Assembly (NCBI GenBank): GCA_002070755.1
Contig: MWDY01000303.1
Span: 1-60,250, forward strand
Length of the DNA: 60,250 bases
Reading direction: 5' to 3'
Source of the DNA: Spirochaetes bacterium ADurb.Bin110
Lineage (GTDB): Bacteria > Spirochaetota > Spirochaetia > Treponematales > Rectinemataceae
Below, one piece after another: positions 53,007 to 60,250 of this stretch (position 1 is the stretch's first letter; each line of letters starts with the position of its first letter). The notes under the pieces were generated by a model. That model was not told the origin of the DNA. It was given only the letters and a program-made list of their open reading frames with translations, and did not search any database. Both the position numbers and the translations under genes were made by a program.

Positions 53007-54458
53007 TCAAACTATATATGCACTCGCAGATGTAGAGCCTCCGTGACCTGTCCAATTTGTATGAAAGAATTTGCCACGAGGTTTATCTATTCGTTCATAA
53101 GTGTGTGCACCAAAATAATCTCGTTGTGCTTGGATGAGGTTTGCAGGCAGTCTCTCGGTTCTCAGAGCATCGAACCATGCAAGGGCAGAAGATAGAGCTG
53201 GTACGGGTATTCCTCCCGCTACAGCCTCAGTTACCACGTTTCTCATTGATTTTTCATTCTTGAGAAGCTGCTCGGAAAAGAATGGAGCAAACGCCAGATT
53301 GCACAGCTCTGAATCAGCATCGAAGGCTTCTTTGATTCTACCAAGGAATCGCGAACGGATTATGCAACCACCTCTCCACATAAGAGCAATAGAGCCATAG
53401 TTTAGCTTCCAATTATAAGCTGTCGAAGCTTCCCGCATCAGCATAAAGCCTTGAGCATATGAGATGATTTTAGCCGCATAGAGCGCGGCACCCAAGTCCT
53501 CTAGGGTTTTTTCGCGCGAACCAGAGAATTCTGTGCCAGTTGGCTTTCCTAGCACTTTGACCGCTCTAAGCCGTTCATCCTTCATAGCAGAAATACATCG
53601 GGCAAATACGGCTTCGACGATCAATGTGAGCGGTACGCTGAAATTTAGCGCATTGATTCCAGCCCACTTTCCCGTTCCCTTTTGTCCGGCTGCATCGAGG
53701 ATTTTTTCTATAAGAGGACTCCCGTCTTCATCCTTAAATCGAAGAATATCGCTTGTAATGGAAATCAGATAACTATCGAGCTCTCCCTCGTTCCATTTAT
53801 CGAAGACCATCGCCATTTCGTCTGGGCTCATGCTTAGTCTATCTCGCATGATTTGGTAAACTTCTGAGATGAGCTGCATGTCTCCATATTCTATGCCATT
53901 ATGGACCATTTTGACGAAGTGCCCAGCTCCGCTCGGTCCAACCCATTCGCAGCAAGGGCTTCCATCATCCACCTTTGCGGCAATGGCTTGAAAAATTGGC
54001 TTAATATGAGGCCAGGCTTTCTCGGAGCCTCCTGGCATGATCGAAGGGCCGGTAAGAGCTCCCTCTTCACCTCCTGATACTCCGGTACCCACAAATAATA
54101 AGCCTTTTGATTTCAATTCGGAAACGCGCCTCATCGTATCCTCATAATTTGAGTTTCCTCCATCGACGATGATGTCGCCGGGCTCCAGGAATGGTATTAA
54201 CTGTGCGATCATTTCATCTACAGCCAGCCCAGCTCGTACCATGAGCATTACAATTCTGGGTTTCTTAAGCAGTTCTATGAGCTCTCTTGGAGAATGAGCA
54301 CCCAGAATTCGCTTTGCTGCTCCTCTGCCTTGGAGGAAAGAATCCACTTTTTCGACTGTTCTGTTGTAGACTGCTACTGTAAATCCGTGGCTTTCCATAT
54401 TGAGCACAAGGTTTTCGCCCATCACCGCAAGTCCAACTAGGCCTATGTCGGCTTTCAT
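53007..54458 (-). CDS. gnd: 6-phosphogluconate dehydrogenase, decarboxylating
   Basis: The enzyme turns 6-phosphogluconate into ribulose 5-phosphate, CO2 and a reduced cofactor. The 483-residue long form shows MKADIGLVGLAVMGENLVLNM (cofactor binding), the DGGNSNYEDTMRR and GVSGGEEGALTGPSIMPGG segments, the active-site GPSGAGHFVKMVHNGIEYGDMQLI, and the C-terminal AQRDYFGAHTYERID with FHTNWTGHGG. AGGAGG precedes the ATG at 54458; a longer frame that runs through the repeats upstream is rejected. It follows the RpiR regulator by 61 bases. Confidence 0.97.
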   Translation of the reverse strand: MKADIGLVGLAVMGENLVLNMESHGFTVAVYNRTVEKVDSFLQGRGAAKRILGAHSPRELIELLKKPRIVMLMVRAGLAVDEMIAQLIPFLEPGDIIVDGGNSNYEDTMRRVSELKSKGLLFVGTGVSGGEEGALTGPSIMPGGSEKAWPHIKPIFQAIAAKVDDGSPCCEWVGPSGAGHFVKMVHNGIEYGDMQLISEVYQIMRDRLSMSPDEMAMVFDKWNEGELDSYLISITSDILRFKDEDGSPLIEKILDAAGQKGTGKWAGINALNFSVPLTLIVEAVFARCISAMKDERLRAVKVLGKPTGTEFSGSREKTLEDLGAALYAAKIISYAQGFMLMREASTAYNWKLNYGSIALMWRGGCIIRSRFLGRIKEAFDADSELCNLAFAPFFSEQLLKNEKSMRNVVTEAVAGGIPVPALSSALAWFDALRTERLPANLIQAQRDYFGAHTYERIDKPRGKFFHTNWTGHGGSTSASAYIV

Positions 54459-54464
54459 ACATCC

Positions 54465-54525
54465 TCCCATATCTCCCCTATTATTAGATATGCCCCTGTG
54501 ATTAGATGCGCCCCAATGATCAGAT
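54465..54525 (-). repeat. Degenerate 18-base tandem repeats between rpiR and gnd
   Basis: Read on the minus strand, three copies of a unit of the form NATCTRATNANNGGGGN follow one another with an 18-base period, and a shortened fourth copy (GATATGGGAGG) ends in the gnd ribosome-binding site. The first copy begins at the rpiR stop codon. Confidence 0.6.
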
Positions 54526-55371
54526 ACGCCGCTTTGCGATGGTAGCACGCATTTTTTCTACATTCTTTATGCCTTCCTCTCCCAACTGCTTCATTATTGC
54601 GATATAGAGCGAATCTATTAGAGCAAGCTGTGCGATTCTGGCAGAGAAGGCTTCCGATATAGCCTGAGACCCCGAGGATGCCGATATAAAGCGCATATCA
54701 GCCATCCTAGAAAGAGCAGACCGTGGATAAGTAGTAATCACACATAGAAAAGCTCCCGTTGCCTTGATTGTCTCGGCAAGTCCAATAGCGTCTTTATTGG
54801 CTCCGGTATGCGATACTACGATTGCCGTATCCTGCTGGTTCATCTGTGAAGCTATCATAAGCTGCATATGATAATCCTCGGCGCCTATGCAACGGACTCC
54901 TGTGCGAACAAGTTTATGCAATGCATCTTTTGCAACTATCAAGGATCCCCCTAGACCGAAAAGGTAGACGCAATTAGCTCTAATAATGCGCGAGGCCAAT
55001 TCATTCAAATCTTGGCCATCTATCATCGATGAAGTGATTTCAAGCGCTCTCGAAGCGGAGCTAAAAGCCAGATGAACTGGATCTTCTCCACTGTCCACTA
55101 TTGTTTCGTAAATCCTTGCCTCTGGAGCTAGTGCTTCCGAAGCCAAGGCTATTCTGAATTGCTGGTAACCCTTAAAGCCGAGTTTTTTTACGAAGCGTAC
55201 AAGTGTAGAAACCGAAACAAGGGCAGCTTCTGCCAACTCTTCGATACTGAGATGCACCGCTTTGGCTGGATCATTCAGAATATAATCTGCGATGCGCTTA
55301 TCGCGCTCGCTCAATGAGTTTGAGAGCGAATGGATTAGATATAGACAGCTCGGCGCAGTGGATCTTTCCAT
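54520..55371 (-). CDS. RpiR/MurR-family transcriptional regulator
   Basis: The 283-residue regulator has an N-terminal helix-turn-helix domain (LSERDKRIADYILNDPAKAVHLSIEELAEAALVSVSTLVRFVKKLGFKGYQQFRIAL) and a C-terminal SIS domain (VYLFGLGGSLIVAKDALHKLVRTGV, IVVSHTGANKDAIGLAETIKATGAFL), which binds phosphosugars. It is divergent from the sugar ABC transporter and heads the catabolic series, so it probably controls both in response to a phosphorylated intermediate such as 6-phosphogluconate. The ligand is an inference. Confidence 0.92.
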   Translation of the reverse strand: MERSTAPSCLYLIHSLSNSLSERDKRIADYILNDPAKAVHLSIEELAEAALVSVSTLVRFVKKLGFKGYQQFRIALASEALAPEARIYETIVDSGEDPVHLAFSSASRALEITSSMIDGQDLNELASRIIRANCVYLFGLGGSLIVAKDALHKLVRTGVRCIGAEDYHMQLMIASQMNQQDTAIVVSHTGANKDAIGLAETIKATGAFLCVITTYPRSALSRMADMRFISASSGSQAISEAFSARIAQLALIDSLYIAIMKQLGEEGIKNVEKMRATIAKRRI

Positions 55372-55472
55372 AGAGATACCATCAAGTTTTATTATTCTAT
55401 ATCATATGCTCGGATGAGTACAGAGGACTGGCAAAAATTTCCAATCACCTGAAAAAAAATTATCTTCATATG

Positions 55473-55502
55473 TTGACAAAAGGCTCTTTTGGCTCATAGT
55501 AT
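55473..55502 (+). promoter_or_regulatory. Promoter of the sugar ABC transporter genes
   Basis: TTGACA (55473-55478) and TAGTAT (55497-55502) are spaced by 18 bases, 93 bases before the binding-protein start. The spacer contains an AAAGGCTCTTTTGGC sequence with partial symmetry, which could be an operator for the divergent RpiR regulator. Confidence 0.55.
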
Positions 55503-55594
55503 AAAAGCTGTCAAATCCGCCTAGCTTGAATCAATCCTCAGCTGAAGGGCGGATAATTAAAGAATTGCCACACATTTCTATGGAGGAGGTCATG

Positions 55595-56845
55595 ATGAAA
55601 AGAAAATTCATGCTTGTCTTGGTGGCTCTGCTTGCTCTTTTTAGTGCAAGTGCTCAGCAAAAGGAAATCCGAGTCTTGCTAGCAAACCACCCCTATGGCG
55701 ATCTGCTTAAATTGGCCATTCCCGAATATGAAAAAGCGACGGGAGTCAAGGTCAATGTGGAGAGTCTTCAAGAGAGCCAGCTCACGACAAAACTGACTAC
55801 AGAATTCGCGACAAAATCTTCTACGGTAGATGTCTTTATGACAAGACCTCTGCAGGAAGGAAAGATGTTCTACAAGAATGGCTGGTACGAACCACTCACT
55901 GGATATGATTTCTCGGATTATCCGAAAAATGCGATGGATGTCGCATCATTTGGCAACAAAGCTTACATCGTTCCTCTGGTCACCGAGTGGGAGGTGCTTT
56001 ACTATCGCATAGATCTGCTCAAGAAAGCTGGCATTTCCGTTCCTACAAATTTTGCCGAGCTAGAGGCAGCAGCTAAAAAGCTTCATTCTGGTGATATCGT
56101 AGGTTTTGCGTCTAGAGGAAAGGGTGCCGCAGCGGTGACTCAACTCTCGAGTTATGTCTACAACTATGGCGGAGCATATCTAGACAAAGGCAAAGCCGTT
56201 TTCGACAGTAAGGAAGCCTTGGAGGCTATTCGCTTTTATGGAAGAATGCTGGGGAATTATGGGCCTGCCGGTGTAACCAACATGTCCTGGGAAAACATTA
56301 TGCCGCTTTTCCAGGCTGGCAAAATTGCGATGTGGACAGATGCTTCTGTCTTCTATGGCCAGATTGTAGATCCCTCTAAGAGCCAAGTACCTGCAGAGAA
56401 TGTAGGCATTGCTAACTTCCCAGCGGGACCAAAAGGCAATACGCCCTTTATCGTAGTTTCCTGGGGGATGAGTATCGCCAAACAGTCGAAAAACAAAGAG
56501 TTAGCAAAGGACTTCATCAAATGGGCGACAAGCAAGGAGCTTGCAAAGCGTGGAATGCTGGCAAACATAACTATGGCTCGCAGTTCTGTGTGGAAGGATC
56601 AAGAGGTCAGAGCTAAGATACATCCTAGCTTGATAGCTACACAAGAATACGCCGCAAAATATGGTATCCCATATGATCGCCCCTATATGAGTGCAGTCGG
56701 CGAAGCCCGCGATCTAATAGGTGAAGTCATAATTGAATCTATAAACACAGCTGGCACATCGCCCAAGCTCGAAGCTATGGCAAAAGAGAAAGCGGCTGCC
56801 GTAAATGCTCTCCTTGAAGACACTGGAGAATATGGTGTTTATTGA
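55595..56845 (+). CDS. Sugar ABC transporter substrate-binding protein (family 1)
   Basis: A 416-residue periplasmic binding protein. The signal peptide runs to about SASAQ (MKRKFMLVLVALLALFSASA). The body shows EIRVLLANHPYGDLLKLAIPEYEKATGVKVNVE, TVDVFMTRPLQEGKMFYKNGWYEPL, and the C-terminal FPAGPKGNTPFIVVSWGMSIAKQSKNKELAKDFIKWATSKE, all typical of carbohydrate binding proteins. The ATG at 55595 is preferred because of GGAGGAGGT just before it; longer frames are possible. It precedes two permease genes. The substrate is probably the sugar or sugar acid used by the divergent catabolic genes. Confidence 0.93.
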   Translation: MKRKFMLVLVALLALFSASAQQKEIRVLLANHPYGDLLKLAIPEYEKATGVKVNVESLQESQLTTKLTTEFATKSSTVDVFMTRPLQEGKMFYKNGWYEPLTGYDFSDYPKNAMDVASFGNKAYIVPLVTEWEVLYYRIDLLKKAGISVPTNFAELEAAAKKLHSGDIVGFASRGKGAAAVTQLSSYVYNYGGAYLDKGKAVFDSKEALEAIRFYGRMLGNYGPAGVTNMSWENIMPLFQAGKIAMWTDASVFYGQIVDPSKSQVPAENVGIANFPAGPKGNTPFIVVSWGMSIAKQSKNKELAKDFIKWATSKELAKRGMLANITMARSSVWKDQEVRAKIHPSLIATQEYAAKYGIPYDRPYMSAVGEARDLIGEVIIESINTAGTSPKLEAMAKEKAAAVNALLEDTGEYGVY

Positions 56846-56906
56846 CGAGCAATCAAAAGCGGTTTTCTGGTAAAGTTGTTATTCTAGTCCCCGAGGTGAA
56901 GAAAGC

Positions 56907-57797
56907 ATGGTTTCAAAGCGAAATAGAGGAAGCTTCATCGAGAAGAATCTGCATATAATCTTCCCGCTTCCCGCCGTAGTTTTCATCATAGTAATGATGC
57001 TATTTCCTGTGCTCTATACGTTTTTTATGAGCTTTACGAACTGGAATCTCACCTCGGGGATGCCGCTTTCTTTCGTTTTTTTGCGCTCCTATAAAAGAGT
57101 TCTGCAAGAGCCGCGATTTATCAAGGCTCTTGGCAGAACTTTTTCCTTTACAGCTCTGGCCGTCTCTGTGGAGACAGTGTTTGGCATGGTGATTGCTCTC
57201 ATCCTAAACCGTGAATTTAAGGCAAAAGGTTTTACAAAGCTCATCATGCTACTGCCCCTCGTCAGTACTCCTGTTGCTATTGGTATCGCATGGAACCTCT
57301 TTTATGATCCAACTATCGGGCTTATGAACTTTATGCTTGTTCAACTGGGCTTGCCTAAGCTGGCATGGACAGGATCCGCCTCGACTGTCATTCCATCGCT
57401 AGCATTAGTCGATATTTGGCAATGGACACCAATGATAGCTCTTATTATGCTCTCGGGGCTCGCAAGCCTATCGAATGAGCCCTATGAATCGGCACGAGTC
57501 GATGGAGCTACGGAATGGCAGATATTCTGGCGCATAACTTTGCCAATGGTAATGCCCACTCTTTTGACCGCCATTATTCTGCGCACAATCGATGCGCTTA
57601 AAACCTTCGATATCATTTACGCAATGACGGGCGGGGGGCCAGGCTATGCTTCTGAGACACTCAATATCATGGCGTTCAAGTATAGTTTTGAATATTTTCG
57701 AATGGGACAAGCGTCTGTGGTTCTGATAATTTTATTTTTATTGGTACTTGCTATGAGCCTCTTGATTGTTCGGTTGCGGAAATCTTTGGAACTATGA
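56907..57797 (+). CDS. Sugar ABC transporter permease (MalF/UgpA type)
   Basis: The 296-residue protein has six predicted membrane segments, beginning IIFPLPAVVFIIVMMLFPVLYTFFMSF, and the EAA loop ESARVDGATEWQIFWRITLPMVMPTL that contacts the ATPase. It follows the binding protein by 61 bases and precedes the second permease by 19. No ATPase is encoded in the cluster, so it probably uses a shared MsmK/UgpC-type ATPase from elsewhere. Confidence 0.95.
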   Translation: MVSKRNRGSFIEKNLHIIFPLPAVVFIIVMMLFPVLYTFFMSFTNWNLTSGMPLSFVFLRSYKRVLQEPRFIKALGRTFSFTALAVSVETVFGMVIALILNREFKAKGFTKLIMLLPLVSTPVAIGIAWNLFYDPTIGLMNFMLVQLGLPKLAWTGSASTVIPSLALVDIWQWTPMIALIMLSGLASLSNEPYESARVDGATEWQIFWRITLPMVMPTLLTAIILRTIDALKTFDIIYAMTGGGPGYASETLNIMAFKYSFEYFRMGQASVVLIILFLLVLAMSLLIVRLRKSLEL

Positions 57798-57816
57798 TGA
57801 TGAAATGAGGACTTGA

Positions 57817-58632
57817 ATGAGAAAATCATTTATCAGAAAGATTTTGTTTTTTATTCTAGTTGTTGCTATAATCGTTCCACTGCTTTTCCCTTTCGTATGG
57901 ATGCTCACTTCTTCGTTCAAGACTCAGGTTGATATCGTAGCATGGCCGCCAAAGTTGATATTCAGTCCGACATTCCAAAATTATAAGCGCGTTTTTAGCG
58001 AACAAAATTTTTTGAAATATTTCATAAATTCATCGATTATTGGAATTTCTTCGGTATTCTTTTCTCTTCTTATGGGTTTGCCAGCCGCCTACTCTATTGC
58101 TCGGTTTAGCCAGAAAAAGCTTTCGATTTTTATCCTCATTGCACGACTTATGCCGGGAATATCTTTCTTGATGCCCTGGTATATAATCTTCTCGAGATTG
58201 AAGCTCATGGACAGCTATGTTGCTCTCATCCTATCGCACATGCTGATAACTCTTCCAATCATCGTTTGGATCATGGAGAGTTATTTTGAAACAATTCCAC
58301 TTGAGATCGAAGAATCGGCGATGGTGGATGGTGCAACCAGGCAGCGAGCTTTTCTTGCTGTGGTGCTGCCTATAGCGGCTCCCGGAATTGTGACTTCTGT
58401 CACGCTTTCCTTTATATTTTCTTGGAATAACTTTATGTTTGCGCAAGTTTTGAGCATGGAGAAGACAAAAACATTACCTCTTGCAATATACAACTTCGTC
58501 TCCTATGCAGAAGTCGATTGGGGAGCAGTAATGGCTGCTGCTGTGGCAATTATGGCTCCTGCAATTATTCTGACCATGATTTTTCAAAAATATGTTGTAC
58601 AAGGCCTAACAATGGGAGCCGTAAAGGGATAA
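57817..58632 (+). CDS. Sugar ABC transporter permease (MalG/UgpE type)
   Basis: The 271-residue partner has six membrane segments and the EAA loop EIEESAMVDGATRQRAFLAVVLPIAAPG. It begins with IVPLLFPFVWMLTSSFKTQVDI, typical of MalG-type subunits. AUGAGGAC precedes the start. It is the last gene of the transporter series; a 232-base gap follows. Confidence 0.95.
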   Translation: MRKSFIRKILFFILVVAIIVPLLFPFVWMLTSSFKTQVDIVAWPPKLIFSPTFQNYKRVFSEQNFLKYFINSSIIGISSVFFSLLMGLPAAYSIARFSQKKLSIFILIARLMPGISFLMPWYIIFSRLKLMDSYVALILSHMLITLPIIVWIMESYFETIPLEIEESAMVDGATRQRAFLAVVLPIAAPGIVTSVTLSFIFSWNNFMFAQVLSMEKTKTLPLAIYNFVSYAEVDWGAVMAAAVAIMAPAIILTMIFQKYVVQGLTMGAVKG

Positions 58633-58864
58633 GCGAGATAGCGTGTCGGAACTCTAAATTCGAATAGCTCTTTATACGCTTTACTACTTGACCTCGGTCA
58701 GCGGATGACATATACAAGCATTAGTAGATGGATCAGGTTTCTCTTATCAAGAAGAGTTGACCGGGCTTTTGCGCAGCGGGACATGATTCCTGCGGGACCA
58801 ATGGAAATGTCTGCATACATAGGATAAGGATGCAGCAGACAAATTACATCTTTGGAGGTTCTCA
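58633..58864. other. 232-base gap with possible leader structure before the cation transporter
   Basis: No open reading frame of weight is present. Two inverted repeats are visible: CTCTT/AAGAG at 58741-58756 and CGCAG/CTGCG at 58772-58794, the latter closing a GGGACATGATT loop. They could be a terminator of the transporter genes or part of a leader for the CDF gene. No known riboswitch consensus was recognised. Confidence 0.3.
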
Positions 58865-59734
58865 ATGCAGGAATCATCAAAAAAGCTCGGATATGCCGAA
58901 GGAATAGCTTCAGTAGTCATCAATACACTGCTTTTTGGGCTAAAGATTTGGGTTGGTAAAGCTTCATCTAGTGTGGCCATGACCGCTGATGCATGGCATA
59001 CGCTATCAGATACTCTTACCTCCATAGTAGTGATATTTGGTTTTTGGATCTCCAGCCGCCCAGAAGACGAAGAGCATCCTTTTGGTCATGGAAGAGCGGA
59101 AGTCATTGCTACTATAATAATTGCTACTCTTTTAGCAGTTGTTGGCATAAATTTTCTTAAAGATTCCATTCAGCAGTTGATAGTGCAGAGAAGCGCAAGC
59201 TTCAGTACCGTTGGCCTTGTTGTATTTGCAATCTCTGTAGTAGTAAAGGAAGGGCTGGCGCGATTCTCGATTTGGGCCGGAAAGAAAACAAATAGCCAGT
59301 CGCTCCTTGCAGATGGCTGGCATCATAGGAGCGATGCACTAGCTTCCTTAATAATCGTAATAGGAGCGATACTAGGGAAATACCTTTGGTGGGTTGATGG
59401 AGTTTTAGGTATTGGTGTATCGGCATTGATTCTCTATGCGGCCTACGATATAGCTCGCGTTGCTTCCAATTCTCTTATGGGCGAGAAGACTGGCGATGAT
59501 TTGACTAAAAGAATCAAGAAAATAGCGACTGAGGCTAGCCCAGAACTCAAGGATATTCATCATATACATGTACATAGATATGGAGATCATCTCGAGATAA
59601 CTCTGCATGCAAGACTTGACAAGAAAACCGATATAGAAGATGCTCATGAGCTTTCTACGAAGCTTGAGCAAAAGCTGAGAAATGAACTTAAAGCGGATAC
59701 GACTGTCCATATCGAGCCGGTAAAAGAAGCATGA
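58865..59734 (+). CDS. Cation diffusion facilitator transporter
   Basis: The 289-residue protein exports divalent metals (Zn, Fe, Mn or Co) by proton exchange. Metal-site residues of the membrane domain are in MTADAWHTLSDTL and LLADGWHHRSDALASL, with the HPFGHGRAE loop between. The C-terminal cytosolic domain has HHIHVHRYGDHLEITLHARLDKKTDIEDAHELSTKLEQKL with several possible ligands. GGAGG seven bases before the ATG. It appears to stand alone. The WH-HxxxD pattern of site A does not alone decide the metal. Confidence 0.94.
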   Translation: MQESSKKLGYAEGIASVVINTLLFGLKIWVGKASSSVAMTADAWHTLSDTLTSIVVIFGFWISSRPEDEEHPFGHGRAEVIATIIIATLLAVVGINFLKDSIQQLIVQRSASFSTVGLVVFAISVVVKEGLARFSIWAGKKTNSQSLLADGWHHRSDALASLIIVIGAILGKYLWWVDGVLGIGVSALILYAAYDIARVASNSLMGEKTGDDLTKRIKKIATEASPELKDIHHIHVHRYGDHLEITLHARLDKKTDIEDAHELSTKLEQKLRNELKADTTVHIEPVKEA

Positions 59735-60206
59735 ATAAGCAATAGCGGCTGGTACAAGCTAATCGCAGCTTCCTTTAATGGTCAGTAAGGGGAGAAAGAG
59801 CGCTGCTGTATTGGCCTGCCTATGGAGACTTTTCTGTCTAAAATCATTATATTTATATTATAGGTGATAAATCGAAAAATATGATAAAAATGCCTTTCAG
59901 AGCACTTGACAACTATGGATAGATTTGGTAGTTTCATCGAGCGCTCTATAGACTTAGTGCTAAGAGGGCATAGCAGTAAAGAGGCTCTAGAGGGGCTGAG
60001 TTACTGTGAGGGATCTATGAGAGAAGTAAATAGGGAAGGGGATAGAGGAAGGTTTTTCGAGTAGTGTACGTATAGGGGAGACTTTATAGGTATGCTATGG
60101 GAGAGACGGATTGAGCCGGTAGAGGATATCTTAGGAAATAAGGTATATCTGCTTGAGAGGGTTAATAAGTCAAGAGAATCTGACAGGCGAAAGTCTGTTA
60201 GGATAC
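59735..60206 (+). other. Leader region of the rRNA operon
   Basis: No coding sequence is seen over 472 bases. Positions about 59830-59890 are very AT-rich, as in an UP element. After the promoter near 59906 the leader is purine-rich, with many GGGA and GAGAG runs. Just before the 16S start the sequence ACAGGCGAAAGTCTGT at 60183-60198 can fold as a short hairpin and may be part of the processing stem. Confidence 0.5.
59906..59934 (+). promoter_or_regulatory. Candidate rRNA promoter
   Basis: TTGACA (59906-59911) is followed after 17 bases by TAGTTT (59929-59934). An AT-rich stretch precedes it. About 270 bases of leader would separate the start from 16S. Confidence 0.45.
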
Positions 60207-60250
60207 ATTATGGAGAGTTTGATCCTGGCTCAGAACAAACGCTGGCGGCG
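60207..60250 (+). rRNA. 16S ribosomal RNA, 5' end (partial)
   Basis: The universal 5' sequence AGAGTTTGATCCTGGCTCAG lies at 60214-60233, followed by AACAAACGCTGGCGGCG to the window edge. The exact mature start is estimated at about 60207 by comparison with the Escherichia coli 5' end. Confidence 0.97.

Noticed and set aside
54465..54525. CRISPR-like array
   Set aside because: The unit is 18 bases and directly tandem, with no spacers and no cas genes nearby.
58633..58864. NiCo-type metal riboswitch before the CDF gene
   Set aside because: The GGGACA-like segment is present once, but the four-way junction and the other conserved blocks could not be matched.

Overview
The window looks like chromosomal DNA of a spirochaete, most likely a free-living or host-associated anaerobe of the Treponema/Rectinema side of the phylum. 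Evidence: phenylalanyl-tRNA synthetase genes of the archaeal/eukaryotic type (a known spirochaete peculiarity), an LptD-like outer-membrane protein and other outer-membrane barrel candidates, a flavodiiron protein, a sodium-pump decarboxylase beta subunit, fermentative sugar uptake genes, and the first bases of a 16S rRNA at the right edge. The species cannot be fixed from sequence reading alone. Genes are densely packed, often with 4-base stop/start overlaps. No insertion sequence, prophage, CRISPR array or tRNA gene was seen.

Layout. 1-3.2 kb: a thymidine-kinase-like gene cut by the left edge, an orphan oligopeptide-binding protein and a DUF4416 protein. 3.2-5.4 kb: a glutaredoxin-pyrK-pyrD unit behind a promoter overlapped by a perfect inverted repeat. 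5.6-9.3 kb: an unknown exported protein and the NAD salvage pair pncA-pncB. 9.3-11.6 kb: a LOG-family protein, tmRNA (tag decoded) and mnmA. 11.7-14.3 kb: a decarboxylase beta subunit with a 48-residue membrane partner, then a flavodiiron protein. 14.4-20.2 kb: a five-gene Lol/MacB-like export operon (ATPase, two FtsX-type permeases, a LolA-like periplasmic protein, an outer-membrane barrel). 20.4-25.9 kb: an aminotransferase, ychF and uvrA. 25.9-33.5 kb: an lptD-like gene and phoH, an HD-domain membrane protein, ybeY and a CBS protein in tight succession.

33.6-41.3 kb is an amino-acid block: gdhA and aroA on the plus strand converge with aroF-aroB-aroC-pheA-tyrA on the minus strand, covering entry, ring closure, chorismate and both phenylalanine and tyrosine branches. 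Dehydroquinase, shikimate dehydrogenase and shikimate kinase are not in the window. 41.5-49.5 kb: a large protein combining two receiver-like domains with a PEP-synthase-type ATP-binding domain but no phosphohistidine domain, then pheS, pheT and a YifB/ComM ATPase. 49.6-58.6 kb is a sugar or sugar-acid locus: a minus-strand series (RpiR regulator, 6-phosphogluconate dehydrogenase, PfkB kinase, zinc alcohol dehydrogenase, Gfo/Idh/MocA oxidoreductase) divergent from a binding protein and two permeases, with no ATPase gene. 58.9-60.25 kb: a cation diffusion facilitator, then a long leader with promoter signals entering the 16S rRNA.

The parts most worth following up are the receiver/PEP-binding fusion next to pheST, the Lol-like exporter with its dedicated barrel, the mnmA that lacks the second catalytic cysteine, the orphan decarboxylase pair, and the hybrid sugar-acid locus.
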